Positions 49,601-60,000 of a stretch of DNA of 60,000 nucleotides are shown here, in pieces (position 1 is the first letter of the stretch; each line of letters begins with the position of its first letter). The notes beneath the pieces are model-generated. The model saw nothing but the letters and a program-made list of their open reading frames with translations. It ran no database searches and was not told the origin of the DNA. The stretch is taken from assembly GCA_030141605.1 (NCBI GenBank), contig JAQGDQ010000073.1:188001-248000 (forward strand). The letters run 5' to 3'. A program made the position numbers and the translations under genes. Source of the stretch: Tubiluchus corallicola. Lineage: Eukaryota > Priapulida > Priapulimorpha > Priapulimorphida > Tubiluchidae.

Positions 49601-52600
49601 CCATAACGTGTAATCTGTATCCACTTAAAAATGATCACGGAAGCTTTTTTACATGTTACACATCTTCGAAATTTACAACACATAATATGTGATCCGTGAT
49701 GCGTAATGCATATACAACAGTTTGTATTTAAACCTGTGCAAGTGTTTCCACGTCTATATAATGCGCAATCCATGACGTGTAATCTATCCACTCAAAAATG
49801 ATCGCTATCGTTCGAATGCGCATCACACAGACGGCAAAATGCGGTTGTGTAGCTTTCAGGTGACTGTTTTTACAGATTGTCTTTCTGGTCAGGTGAGTTA
49901 CACTAAGAACCTAAACACAATTATATTCCTTCCATTTAAGTTTTTGAAAGGTCGAAGAAGCGTATAATTATGTTGTTCTGCACCTAGTAGATTCTAATTG
50001 CAATTCTTTCATTAAGTGGTGACATATGCCGTATTGTTCTCTCACCTGCAAAATGCTATGCACCCAAAACCCGTGCTTTCTTTGGAATTTTTCCGTTTAA
50101 TACTACAATGGTAATGTAATGTAATGTATTTCATAACCACTATGGAGATAAAATTTCGAAGGAGACATGACTTCCAAATATTATTACATCCAATTTTCAT
50201 AAACAGCAACAAACATCGCCATGAGCTTAATATGTTAATGTGCATAATATTCACTGACATGTGGAAACAGTCAATACACATTGTGCATTACAAATTATGC
50301 ACTCATGGAGTAACTACCTTAATACTTACATATGACAGCTTGCTTAGTTTAGAAATTGTAACCAACTGTGTTATAGTAGATTAACTTACCTTAATTTAGT
50401 GAATACAATTTAAAAAGTACACTTGTTAAACATAATACGCAAAAGTTTAAAAATGACAATGTTGGTCTGAGCCAATAACTGGTGAAACAGAAATTTAAGC
50501 ATACTTTTGTAACACAAAACTCTCAACATTAAGTTTAAAAAGGCTGAAATATCTGAAATGCAGTAAACATCACAGTTCTTGTGGTGAGAGAGGTTTCACT
50601 AGCACTGCTCTGGGCCCCACCATTAGTTGTGTACTTAAAAATGAAAAACATTAGCAGAAGACAGTAAGCATTTTATTGTTCTAGTCTGGCTGGTGACTAA
50701 TGAAGTAGAGCCAAGTGACATCACGCTCAATAATAAGTTCGCCATGTGGCAATCACCAGTGAAAACAAAATCAGGAAAAGGCTATATTTAGTCCTGAGTG
50801 CTATTCATAACAATTTTTATGTACATTTACTAAAAGACCCAATGCTCATTTATAACTTTCAATATATATGCATCTATTTCCATGGCAAAAAGTTTTTTCG
50901 AATGAGAGGAAAAATAAATTTGTAATGAATTTTTTAAAAAGGCTTCCTTTTTGTGTTCACAAGTTATATATGTTTTACACTGGCTTTTTATACAAGCACT
51001 AATCTCAGGATTAAGTAAATCCAGAGAGTTTCTTGAAGTATAGATGGATAACATTATCATATAACCTTAAATGTGCCGTAAGTGGTGAATGTGAAACTAA
51101 AATAAAGAAATAATGAACGTGAAGAAAATCCAAAAATTAAATAAGAAACCTATGTTTGAATATGATACGTAGTCAGCGAATTACTATTTTCCAAGAAATA
51201 GTGCTAAAACACCATCTTCTTTTTCCCTATGAGCAGTACAAATTTATTTAACGCTGTATTTTAACGCAACAGCATACGAGAGCCAGAAAGCAAGCATTCT
51301 CTCTACCAACCTGTTAAATTGTTCTTCTGCCATCCTGGATGATTCGGAAAATGCTCTATTTGTCTGGTTCCTAACCATCTGTTCCTGGATCATGTCAAAT
51401 GGCTGACACAGCAATTGAAAAGATTTTTGACATGCAGACACCGCATTGACCTGAACAAACAATATCATAACATACACAACAGCTTCAATTACACTCATCT
51501 TATACTATTTTTTAAGTTTTACATTAATCAAAACTGTGCTTGTCACTCATTTTAAATTTTAAATTCTGAAGCAACGAATATCCTATTAACAATAATGTCT
51601 GCATTTTCAATTTTCACTATTGAAACCGAGTAGAATTATCAGGTTTAAACAATGGTAATAAACAAGGGTAATAAACAATGAGATAAATTACTTGGGTACT
51701 TCACGGAATCACTATGTTGCGGCAGGACAGGACTAACAGGCAGAAATCTTTTAGCCACAGTCTGATTCATCCCTGAATAATGTTAAGTGGCTGGAGGCAC
51801 TATGGCAGATCAAAATGTCAAAGAGAGATTTTCCTACTGGCTACTCAACAGGCTTGGCAAAGCTTAACATGGTTGCTAAGCTCTGTTTTTTGACCATTCA
51901 GCCTCTGTACCTCTTAGTAATTTTACTGACAATTACTAACGTCAGTAACTGACATTAATCTACATATTATTATTAATCACTATCTATACCTGAGCTTCTA
52001 GTTCTTCGTCCGATTTGAATTTGAGATAAAAGCGGCTTCCCTCCAAACCAGTGATGGCAACAGAATCTCCCTCTGGTGGTCGTGAAAACAATCGCTGCCT
52101 ACTAAAATCATAGCCATCTCTATACCTCTCTTGAAATGCGGTCTCTGCCAGTAAGTTTGTTGTCTTACGAGCTCGTTCTCTTTGTATTCGCCTGATGTCG
52201 TTACCAGGCGAGTAGGTAATTTCTTCCTGTGAACAGAAACCTCTAACTCGCTCTTTCCTGATTCTCTCAGCAATGGCTGATCTTTTATGGGACGGTGGTA
52301 CAAGATCATCGATGCTTGTTTCAGTTTGAAAGATTCTATTTTGCAGTGGCTGTGCTGCGGGTACACCGAAATTAGTGAGCAGTGGATCATAATTAGCATC
52401 TACATGATTATCAAGTGTTTGCTTATGCTGAAATGTGATTACTTGAGGTGAGGCAGAGTAACCAAATGCTAAATCATCATCAATATTACTGACTACTGTT
52501 GGAGATCGAGAATTGGACCTCGGCTTTTTCTTTGGTGGCCCTGAAAGAAATAAAATTATATAAACAGAATAGAGCTAGTGAGCGAACGTAAAGAATAAAA

Positions 52601-55129
52601 CACTTTAAAAGTACAAGCGGATAAAAGGATTTTTAAGATTTACTGATTAACCTTAAAATCGACAGATTCTGCAGCACGAAAAGTGGAGTTTGTAGCTTTT
52701 TGCTAATGAATTAGCAAAATTTAATTAAATGTAAAAGTTTCAAGCTATATGTTTGAATTTGTTCGTGATACTTGCCAAAGTAATGGTGGTCTACTGAAGA
52801 AACGAAATCTAGAGGACAGTTCTTAAAACTGTTAAACTTTGACAATACGTACAAACTAGGTCCTGCCAGAACTGCCTACATTAAGAGTGCCAAACTAAAA
52901 AAACTTTTCAAAAAAATGCATTGACTGCAAATAGCTAAGACACTATGAGGATTCCATGTGTTTTATAATTGTAACAAAACCAAATACTTATAGACCTACT
53001 TCCTGTAGATGGTAGGTATACAAACAATTAGTTTTACCATAATCAGCAAGAATTGCATTATCACAAGGACATGGTAGCACAATTGTGTTAATTTTAACAG
53101 TTTTGAAAGCTGTCCAAAATAACACAACTTCATACTGTCGTTTCACTCGATAGATGCCATTATTTTCACTTTTACCTAACTCAGCATTATTAGATAAGTC
53201 ATCCAAGTGATTAAGCTCTTTCAGCTCGTCTGTAACATTTCTTTGATAGATTGCAGCATCTACTTGGTAATTAGGTTTGGGGTTTGGTGAGGAGAAAACA
53301 AGACTTCGCTTTGATTTCAAGTTCGAACACTGTTGCTGTTTAGCTGATTCTGGAATAAAAAGTTTAAAAAAGCATACATATGGTCACATGGTAAACTGTC
53401 GCAACATGGGCCTATAACCCACATTCGATACTATCGTATTTATATACAAGTCAGGTTCAGTAGGCGTGATTTATTAACTAGTCAGCAATCTTAGACAATT
53501 TTCAAGATTTAATCATTTATAATCAGATTATAAAAATATTATATTATAACAATATAATTAGTGAATATGTGGTTTCAATATTTTCTAACTCATAGACGTT
53601 CTCGTAGAGTAGTTTTAAATAGTGTACCTACTTTCTGGAGAAATGTGACCAGTGACATTCCTAAAAGGACTGTCAGAACACTACCGTTTTCTCATTTTTA
53701 TCAATGATGTTACTGATTGTGTATCCCCTGACAAGCACCATGCCCCTAAACCTTATCATCCAATTAGAAATATCTATGATCAAGAACTATTACAAGCTGG
53801 CCTGTCTGAATTGAGCGATGATGTGATAACTGGTTAATGTCCATCAAATGCAGTAAATGCAACGCACTTCGTATTCATTCCAATTGTACAATGCTTTATT
53901 ACCTGAGAGATGGTGTCATTGAAGAAAACTCAGTTATACGGGATTTGAGAATATTAATCTCAAATAACCTGAAGTAGAACTCTCATATTATTTCTCGGGC
54001 TAACAGATACACTGGAATGATAAAGGGCTGCATTTTATTACATAGTACAAAAGTTATTGTACCTCTGTACAAAACTATAGTTCGACCAATACTTGAGTAT
54101 GCGCGTGTTGCTAGGTCACCTAGGTATGTTATGTTATGTTGCTCTAAAGAATGCTTTCGAGAGAACTCAATGGAGATGTATCGGCATGTTGGTCGGCCTC
54201 TGATATTCAACCAGACTCTGTTATAGGGCGCGGGATACGCCACTAGCCGAAGTAGGACACTTCTGCTAAAGCGGATGTGCTAAATTTGTGGAAAAGCAGT
54301 GTTGTACATGGGCAGCTCAAGTAGGGCACATGCGATTTCTGTCGAGAATCGAGAATTATGACATAATAAAACATAAAACTATATTTGTTTTAGAAAAAAG
54401 TAACTTTATAATAATGATGGATAGTCCTTGACAATTTACAAATGTATTTTTTACAATAATATCATCATTATTATTAGCTCCATTAATATGATCTAAGTAT
54501 CTAATGCTTTAAAGAGAGAAAATTTTACTAGCTCAGAATAAGATTATTTTATTTTATCAGATGTATAAATCATTCAACGTCTATTGACATTTTCAATTAT
54601 TATTATTAAATAAACAAAGACGTCAGATGATGCCAGTACGGTTAACGACTCAATTCAAGACCTGACTTTAGTCCTACCAGCGACACGTCCTACTTGGGCT
54701 AGCCTATGTATGCCAATTGTCCTCCCAGCATCTGTATCTTCTCTTAATCAATGCCATGACACTACAGATCGTATTAACTGCCATAAAGTCATCAGTGGTA
54801 ATTCAGTTTTATGTAGTGATACATTTTTTCTATATCACTATGTGATTTATGTGGTCACAACTTGGAATTCACTTAATAAAAATAATACTTTAATAGTGAA
54901 ATTCTTAAAGCCTCAAATCTAGCTTAATTTCGAAAATCGTTGAGGAGAGACCGTTAAAAATTGTGTGTGCCCAGGTCTCTTAGACTTCGCAAGTAACCAA
55001 GCAAGCAAGAATACACTCTGAAACACCTTGAAGAATTTTACCTTCATCCTCGATTTCGTTTAAAATATTTAACTCATCTTCTAGCTGCCTCTCAAACCAG
55101 TCTAAATCGTCATAGTCGCAAGTTTCCAT
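37649..55129 (-). CDS. CHTF18: CTF18 homolog, large subunit of the alternative RFC clamp loader, complete 14-exon gene
   Basis: Large subunit of the CTF18-RFC complex, which loads PCNA and supports sister-chromatid cohesion and fork signalling; nuclear. Exons in coding order: 55129-55042, 53349-53176, 52540-51990, 51450-51311, 47383-47260, 46331-46149, 45657-45124, 44705-44485, 42773-42662, 41931-41761, 40956-40807, 40413-40198, 38761-38606, 37822-37649. The sum is 2,994 nt (997 aa; human is about 975). The acidic N-terminus starts METCDYDD. A basic PPKKKPR at 89-95 may be an NLS. FLWVDKYSP and ELLSDD precede the AAA+ ATPase: Walker A GPPGLGKT at 426-433, NASDD at 451-455, Walker B LVIDEID at 484-490 and sensor CVCND. 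The C-terminus ends RFKEGLNNAVRR...DLL, the conserved tail that in yeast contacts Dcc1/Ctf8. The exon 4 donor (AACAG, then gttggt) is weak, but it is the only choice I found that keeps phase with exon 5. Confidence 0.96.
39920..40115. repeat. Degenerate tandem duplication in CHTF18 intron 12
   Basis: Two diverged copies about 115-120 bases apart share CTGGG-GAG-GG and TTTCCTTT-TGTCT-TGTTGGA blocks, and flanking CTC-CACTAT-CCC motifs also recur near 39676. Divergence is high, so the unit boundaries are approximate. Confidence 0.45.
42332..42552 (+). mobile_element. tRNA-derived SINE candidate with (TTA)n tail, CHTF18 intron 9 edge
   Basis: The 5' part resembles a tRNA: an A-box-like CTATGGTAGTGTGCTC, an anticodon region ATTTCCCACCTGGAAG and a B-box-like GATTCAATTTC. 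An unrelated body follows, ending in GTTATTATTATTATG at 42538-42552, a short-tandem tail as in many invertebrate SINEs. No target duplication was identified. It ends about 110 bases downstream of exon 9 (42773-42662), in the antisense orientation. Confidence 0.5.
43580..43930 (-). repeat. Dispersed repeat family, copy 2 (CHTF18 intron 8)
   Basis: The reverse complement aligns with 19358-19700. Shared blocks include TGGAATGT-TG--TTGTT, ATTATGTTCA--TGTGA, TCATCA-T-GTTGGGCT and ATTATTTAATTAT-AGAAA. Identity by eye is roughly 70%. A TGACGTCA palindrome lies near 43727. Confidence 0.7.
46133..46148. repeat. (AC)8 microsatellite forming a CHTF18 splice donor
   Basis: The tract abuts exon 6 (46331-46149). 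On the - strand the exon ends AAG and the intron begins GTGTGTGTGTGTGTGT, so the donor is the first GT of a dinucleotide repeat. Confidence 0.9.
46850..46970 (-). mobile_element. tRNA-derived SINE candidate, CHTF18 intron 5
   Basis: On the - strand a B box GGTTCAAATCCC (46906-46895) follows an anticodon-arm-like CTTTACATTTGTAATCCAGAG. The sequence after it (CACATTTCCTTTCTT) resembles that after the head at 20217-20290. The A box is degraded. Confidence 0.45.
47384..51310 (-). other. Large CHTF18 intron 4 (3.9 kb)
   Basis: Apart from the 169-bp duplication at 49469-49803 this intron is A+T-rich with no recognisable coding sequence. Around 49035-49085 a GTTCAAACCC B-box-like sequence hints at another SINE remnant, but nothing supports it beyond that motif. 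No extra exon is needed to keep phase between exons 4 and 5. Confidence 0.6.
49469..49803. repeat. 169-bp tandem duplication in CHTF18 intron 4
   Basis: Two direct copies, each starting CGGAAGCTTTTTTACATGTT, spaced exactly 169 bases (49469 and 49638) and about 93-95% identical by eye. Differences include ATGT/TTGT-type substitutions and a short deletion near the end of copy 2. Each unit contains palindromic TAATATGTGATCCGTGATGC-like sequence. Confidence 0.9.
53600..55015 (+). mobile_element. Decayed CR1-like LINE in CHTF18 intron 1, antisense to the gene
   Basis: The + strand shows RT pieces in order: FLIFINDVTDCVSPD (53693-53740), WLMSIKCSKCNALRIHS, IRDLRILISNNLK, then NSHIISRANRYTGMIKG, VPLYKTIVRPILEYARVA, and after an insertion VVTTWNSLNKNNTLIVKFLK. 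Its 3' end reads GGTCTCTTAGACTTCGCAAG, then CCAAGCAAGCAAG, a short tandem tail. Stops and frameshifts break it throughout. A DNA element at 54247-54698 is inserted in it. Confidence 0.85.
54247..54698. mobile_element. Unclassified DNA element inserted in the LINE
   Basis: About 452 bp, with end CCGAAGTAGGACACTTCTGC and, reverse complemented at the right, CCCAAGTAGGACGTGTCGCT. CTAG flanks both ends (54243-54246, 54699-54702) as a possible 4-bp target duplication. A third related motif, CTCAAGTAGGGCACATGC, lies near 54316. LINE coding pattern resumes on the right side. The interior is A+T-rich and noncoding. Confidence 0.6.
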
Positions 55130-56014
55130 TTATTTTGCGAAATTTTAGTTAAGTTTACATTCTTGGGAAATGGTTAGTTTGTTGGTAAAATTTGCAAAGC
55201 TTCAACAATTTCTGTCCAAACAGTGAAAACTAAAGCACGCATTAAAATTTCCCGCCATTAGAGATAGAGAAACATATTACGACACGAAAATTTAAAGTGT
55301 GTATTACTAGATTTTCGAACGCTAAGAAATTTAATCAGCGCTATATTTGTATTAGAATGATTTTAGACAAAACCATATTTTAAATATTGTAATTATTTAT
55401 GTTTTTACAATTTACAGCACATAAAAATTTCCTTCGTACTTTTTAATAACCATTGCTCTGAAGCAAAGGGTTACGAAAGCAGGAGAGCTAGCATCCGATG
55501 ACCCGAGAGTTAAAAGTGGAAAAGTAGGGCAAAGAGCAGAGTAGAGTCAAGGATAAGTGCACTAATAGTTGCTTAATTGCGTTTTATGTTCGATATTACT
55601 AAAATATCTCTTCCATAAAGGGTTGAGCCTGCACGTATCTGAAAGGTACTTAATTCAGTTTTTAAAATTTTATTTTTATGTTTTAGCTTTTACAAACAAC
55701 AAGATAAGTGGCAGAACTATCACTAAATATAGTAGTGATTAGTAAGATGTAAGAAATGCAAAAGAAAAACTAACGTATTTTAAAAGGTCCTAGTATTTAA
55801 CCAATCATAAGGTTTTAACCAAATATAACTCGCATAACCTAAAAATGTGACCTAGGCATGTAACCTAAAAATGAACCTGGCAGTCATAGTGAACAAATGA
55901 ATAAAAATGAGCTAGATGATCTATATTAAAAATGTAAAGTTGATGGTGTTGTTGCTGAGGATGTTGAACTAATTGCTAATGAGGAAATAATGGAGGCTAC
56001 GTACAATAATTAAA

Positions 56015-56165
56015 AAACAGAAAATCTGCTTGCTTGCGAAGTCTAAGAGACCTAACCATAACACGGTCATTGATGGTCTCCTCAACAATTTGCGAAACTG
56101 AGGCAGATTTGATGAGTCAAAAGTTTCATTATTAACTACCTTACCTTTGATGAACGTACGAATGA
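56015..56165 (-). mobile_element. LINE 3'-end fragment, same family as 53600-55015
   Basis: The - strand contains GGTCTCTTAGACTTCGCAAG and then CAAGCAGA, near-identical to the last about 35 bases of the LINE ending at 55015. The preceding TTGTTGAGGAGACC block is also shared. The two copies face each other across 1 kb. Confidence 0.75.
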
Positions 56166-56959
56166 AAACTGTGGGAATGAATAATATTTAAATAATCTAG
56201 TGTTTAAAATAAAAGCCCTTGCAGACGATTATGGTTTGCCCGCACCAGTGGAGAGGGGCACGAGAAATCACGAATCACATACTGACTAACATACTACAAT
56301 TATAGCTAAACCATAAGTGTTTTTCATTAACGAGCTGATATGGTCACACTGTACACTGCAAACACAAATTCAAATTTCTTTAGCGGACGGGTCCGTAAAC
56401 GTTACCATAGACATAACTTAAGTGTTGGTACTACTCAATTCATGTCAGACCATTTGTAAGACTTACTGCAAGATTGTGTTCTTGCTTCTTATATTTATGT
56501 AAAAATTCGGCATATTTTCTGTGGTTTATTCTTATACGCCAGTGGCTTAACGGTTTCTTGTAGTCTGGTAAGTATATAACAGTGATACATTTTCTGGAAT
56601 AATTAACAAATTCTTACTAAACGTGTACACATTCTTCATGTTTTTTCTGGTTTGTCTAGAAATTTCATATTGTAACTGCTGTCAGCTAGCAAGAGTTTGT
56701 GAGAATGGGCCGGGTAGGTGGGCTCAGCAATCACTGCCGATCTGTGTATTAGGTTGTTTTTTGTTCTGCTATCACACCTGTGTCCTGAATCATGCTGCTC
56801 GTTTTTCAATACTTGCTAATGATTTGGTTATGTATTGTTCATTCATGTTCGCAGTGTGACCACATGTTTTAATTTGTTCTTTTAACACTAAAAAATTAAT
56901 GCGTTTTTAGAGCTATTTCATTTTATATAAATCTCTTTTTTGCTATCATATGCTTATTA

Positions 56960-57065
56960 CATTAAATGTAGACACTGAGCAGGCAGAATTCTAAAATAAA
57001 AGAAATCTGCCCTCAAAGTAGTAAACACAGCAGGAAACACAGCAAAAAACTAGACACTGCTATGC
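56960..57065. repeat. Direct repeat copy A upstream of the NCOA4-like gene
   Basis: AAATCTGCCCTCAAAGTAGT, then AAACACAGCA and GCAAAAAACTAGACACT, recur at 58245-58300 in the same order and orientation, 1.24 kb downstream. About 80-85% similar by eye. The flanking AAATAAAA also matches. Confidence 0.7.
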
Positions 57066-58189
57066 CAGTGGCTTATCAATACCTCTTGTCAGACTCTCTT
57101 TTTTGTAATTCTTTTTGTTTACATTAATTAATGTAATGTCCTGTACATTTCTGCTTAATTCAAATTTGACTTTTTAATGGTTTAAAGTATTCAAAGCTAT
57201 ATTTGAGTGCACGGCTGGTTACCAGGTACCTGTTTTTAGAATTCCTTCGGGCACTATTTCAAGGCTAAAGTTTATATTACATTTACATTAACTTTTAGCT
57301 AGTGACTAGTTAAGTCATTTGTAAGTGCATTTGAGTCTGTCTTTTTTAAGTTACTTCGTAGATGCTATAGTTGATATAAATTTTCTAAACGTGTTTACAG
57401 CCTTACACTAACAACTTCTCTTGAAGATTTATTGTGTTTATTAGTGGAGTAAGCTGCCTAATGAATTATTGCCAGAATCAATGATGAGACTGAAGTATAA
57501 AGGAAAAACCAACTCTCGAACAACGTTCGACGTGCTTTAATATACAATTAAAAATATTGAAATTACCGCATAATGTATTGTGTAAAACACCTTGCTTAAA
57601 AATGCAAAAGAAATTTAAATAATTCTCTAAAAACTATTTTAAAAAATGACGTAAGGTGGTGAACAGCATAAAGACACGCATAGCAAAATTTCTGTATTTG
57701 CTTGGAAGTTCCATTATACTAGCTGATTGCTTAGCGTTTAACTGTGTCTATGTAAAAATTAATCATCAGAACAGTGAGCAACAACTTTAAAGCACTTATA
57801 TGGCTTTAGTCCATAAGATTAGACTTCAAAATGCTTAATTACTATACAGTACATAATCAAATTACAGATTGTTTGTTGATGTTTACATAAGCATGCAGTC
57901 TGCAAACATAAAGTAGTTGTCTTCTGAGTTACTTAGCTTACAGCTAGTCAATGTTAGTTTGTCAAAATAATTGTTCTGTTACATTGTGAGGGCAAACTAA
58001 CCGAGTTTAAGGTTATTTTACTAGCATCAGTAACTGTTTTTCATTATATAGTGGACAACCAGATTCATCAAAGTACTCATAGTATATCTTTCAACATTTG
58101 GGATTGTTTATAGTTGATAATAGTCACTGCAGCTATAAAATTCCTTTTCTCAAGGAGTAGGGAGGGTTGGGTGTTGATACTGCACTGTA

Positions 58190-58310
58190 ACCATGACATC
58201 TTTTTGTGTTCAAAATGAGCAAGCCCAGCATTAAATAAAACAAATCTACCTGCAAAGCAGTAAACACAGCAGTAATTGAGCAAAAAACTAGACACTAGAC
58301 ACCATTATAG
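58190..58310. repeat. Direct repeat copy B upstream of the NCOA4-like gene
   Basis: Second copy of the 56960-57065 repeat: AAATCTACCTGCAAAGCAGT, AAACACAGCA, GCAAAAAACTAGACACT. The class of element is unknown. Confidence 0.7.
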
Positions 58311-59047
58311 TTACACAAGTAATGCTTTTGACTATAATGTAAGCAACAATTTACATAGATATCATGCCATCTCGATTTTATTATAAAATTAATGTAACTA
58401 TGTATAAAATGTTATCATAATATATTTTGCTACATTGTATTGTTGTTTGGTGTTTTCATAACAAAAATAAAAAATAAACGATCTTGACTTTAAATTGATT
58501 TTACTAATTACATGCAACACTTATCACAATTTTGTTGCTGAAATTTTCTAATATTTTTCTTAAATTGTTAACATAAGCTCATCTTCCCAAGAGCCTTTTT
58601 TCTTTAATAATGTTGCAAGAGTTATTTTTGTTAAATAATTGAGTTTACTGAAAAAACTTATAAGATGCAGGTTAAATTACATTGCATAAAATAGCCATTT
58701 GAGAATGTATAAAATTTATGTTAAAATTTAATTATTATTAAAATCTTCCAATTGGTATGAAAATAAGAGTTGTAATTAGAAATTGTTTCAGTAGTTATTA
58801 ATACACCTAGTTGAAAAGGGATATCAGGAGATAGTTCCTGTCTTGTCAGTATTTAATTAGTAACAAGAATTCTATTTTTTGGAGTTGTATTTATATTTTC
58901 AGCTTTCTGTCATTTATCCTCAGCTGCATTTTACGATGTTCGAGAAAATTTGAAACCGCACAATATGTAAATGGTATGAGCCAGTTACAGGAGCTAAACC
59001 AATTATATATGAACTAATCGTAATCATTTTGGCATTTTTCAGGAATC

Positions 59048-59994
59048 ATGTTTTCGTCACTCGCAATTAGTAGAGATCCCGACAAGATGAAGCAGGAACT
59101 GCGCCAGAAGATTACTGCTCTTGAAGAAGGAATCAAGCAGGTGCATGCTTCACGTACTGGACTGGCTCGAAATGCTAATGAGGTAAAGTCAAATATTCTT
59201 CGCTTTGATTTGTATACAGTATTTAAATTTATATAGTTTTTGCTATTGAGTGTTTTTAATGTACAATGTTTGGATGCATTGTGTTTTTTTTTCTTTTTGA
59301 CCACTGACTTAAACATGTTTTGCGTGACATGCAGCTATTGGCTCTATAGTACCTGCTGAATTTTTTGTTTGTTGATTGGATGATAATCATGTCTCATGTA
59401 ATGAACATGAAAAATGGTTGAATAGAAATACTTTGACTGACAATCTAGTCTTGATTTTGTCTCACAAAAAAAAAACTGATGGAGCAAATCGTGGTGCAGT
59501 GCAATGATGTATTATGACAAGCCTCAACAGATATCATCTATGGAAAGTTCTCTTCCACATTTCTGATAATACATTAATTAGACTAATTTAATGACACAAT
59601 GTTGTAAAAGTTCACGATACAGTCATGGTACTGGTAAGTAGTCAAACAGTTATACACGCAAAGTTATATTACATTAAATAAGATTATATCGCATGATAGC
59701 ATGCATTTTTGTATGTGTCTGTATCTCAAAGCACTTCAGGACTTTATTTCTTTTGCAGGTTCAATGGCAAGTTCGTTCAACCATGACACGACTGATGGAA
59801 ACCCTACGAAACCGTGAGTTGTGGCTTCTTGGGCAAGTAGAGAGCATCCAACATGCCAAGGAGGAGACATTGAACACACAGCTGAATAATCTCAATCAGG
59901 CTATTGGTCTTCTCCGTGCCGTCGTTCGATTTACAGAGGATGGCAATGTGGACGCTAGTCTATTGGAGGGAAAGTTGAATCAATGCTTGGAACG
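59048..59994 (+). CDS. NCOA4: NCOA4-like (ARA70-domain) protein, 5' part of gene, runs off the window
   Basis: Two coding exons are visible. 59048-59182 is preceded by a 3' splice site at 59042, so a 5' UTR exon lies upstream. 59759-59994 ends at a donor in aacg/gtaaat with two bases of an unfinished codon. The product starts MFSSLAISRDPDKMKQ and forms a long amphipathic helical region. NRELWLLGQV, then HAKEETLNTQLNNLNQAIG, closely resembles the N-terminal ARA70 domain of NCOA4 (SREVWLYEQV, then LKEETLQQQ in the human protein). In vertebrates NCOA4 is the ferritinophagy receptor that delivers ferritin to autophagosomes. The ferritin-binding C-terminal part lies outside the window, so its function here is inferred from the domain alone. 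The gene is head-to-head with CHTF18 across about 3.9 kb. The start is chosen as the first ATG in the exon, in frame with the domain. Confidence 0.8.
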
Positions 59995-60000
59995 GTAAAT

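Larger units (their letters stand above)
55130..59042. promoter_or_regulatory. 3.9-kb head-to-head intergenic region between CHTF18 and the NCOA4-like gene
   Basis: Must contain the CHTF18 promoter near 55130-55300 and an unseen 5' UTR exon for the + strand gene. Contains a minus-strand LINE 3' end (56015-56165) and a pair of direct repeats (56960-57065, 58190-58310). No conserved promoter motif was pinned down. Confidence 0.5.

Noticed and set aside
53652-53837. 61-codon frame containing IFINDVTDCVSPD as a possible host exon
   Set aside because: It is the RT palm region of a decayed LINE, followed in order by other RT pieces with stops.
1-60000. CRISPR arrays, operons, bacterial-type promoters
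   Set aside because: The window is eukaryotic; the tandem repeats found lack unique spacers.

Overview
This is nuclear DNA of an animal, most likely an invertebrate. The sequence is A+T-rich, and its conserved genes are split by many GT-AG introns of a few hundred to about 3,900 bases. The proteins are an alternative clamp-loader subunit and an NCOA4/ARA70-type ferritinophagy receptor, alongside two metabolic enzymes. The phylum cannot be fixed from this window.

Layout. Positions 1-10212 hold no host gene that I can see. They are filled with non-LTR retrotransposon debris on both strands, a pogo-like MITE (2031-2508) and one nearly intact LINE (about 6130-10212; ORF1 plus an ORF2 broken by one in-frame TAG). 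Next comes a complete 12-exon xylose isomerase gene on + (10535-21932, 439 aa). It converges on a complete 9-exon low-specificity L-threonine aldolase gene on - (33840-25347, 431 aa). Between their 3' ends lies a decayed Tigger/pogo transposon (23656-25106) with a hAT-like element nested in it (24380-24890). Upstream of the aldolase are a hAT-like MITE (34041-34676) and a deleted Tigger element (34986-35518). A complete 14-exon CHTF18 (CTF18) gene on - follows (55129-37649, 997 aa). Head-to-head with it, after a gap of about 3.9 kb, begins an NCOA4-like gene on + (from 59048), which runs off the window.

The exon models were built by hand from protein similarity recalled for each family, splice consensus and phase. 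All three complete models close on an exact multiple of three with every intron GT-AG. The genes do not form a pathway. The aldolase acts in threonine/glycine metabolism, xylose isomerase in pentose metabolism, CHTF18 in sister-chromatid cohesion and PCNA loading, and NCOA4 in iron/ferritin turnover. The most unusual host gene is the intron-rich xylose isomerase, an enzyme best known from bacteria, plants and some fungi. The rest of the interest is in the mobile DNA: several TA-flanked pogo-like families, two dispersed families with copies in or beside these genes, tRNA-derived SINE candidates, and a LINE with an overlapping ATGA start/stop between its two ORFs.
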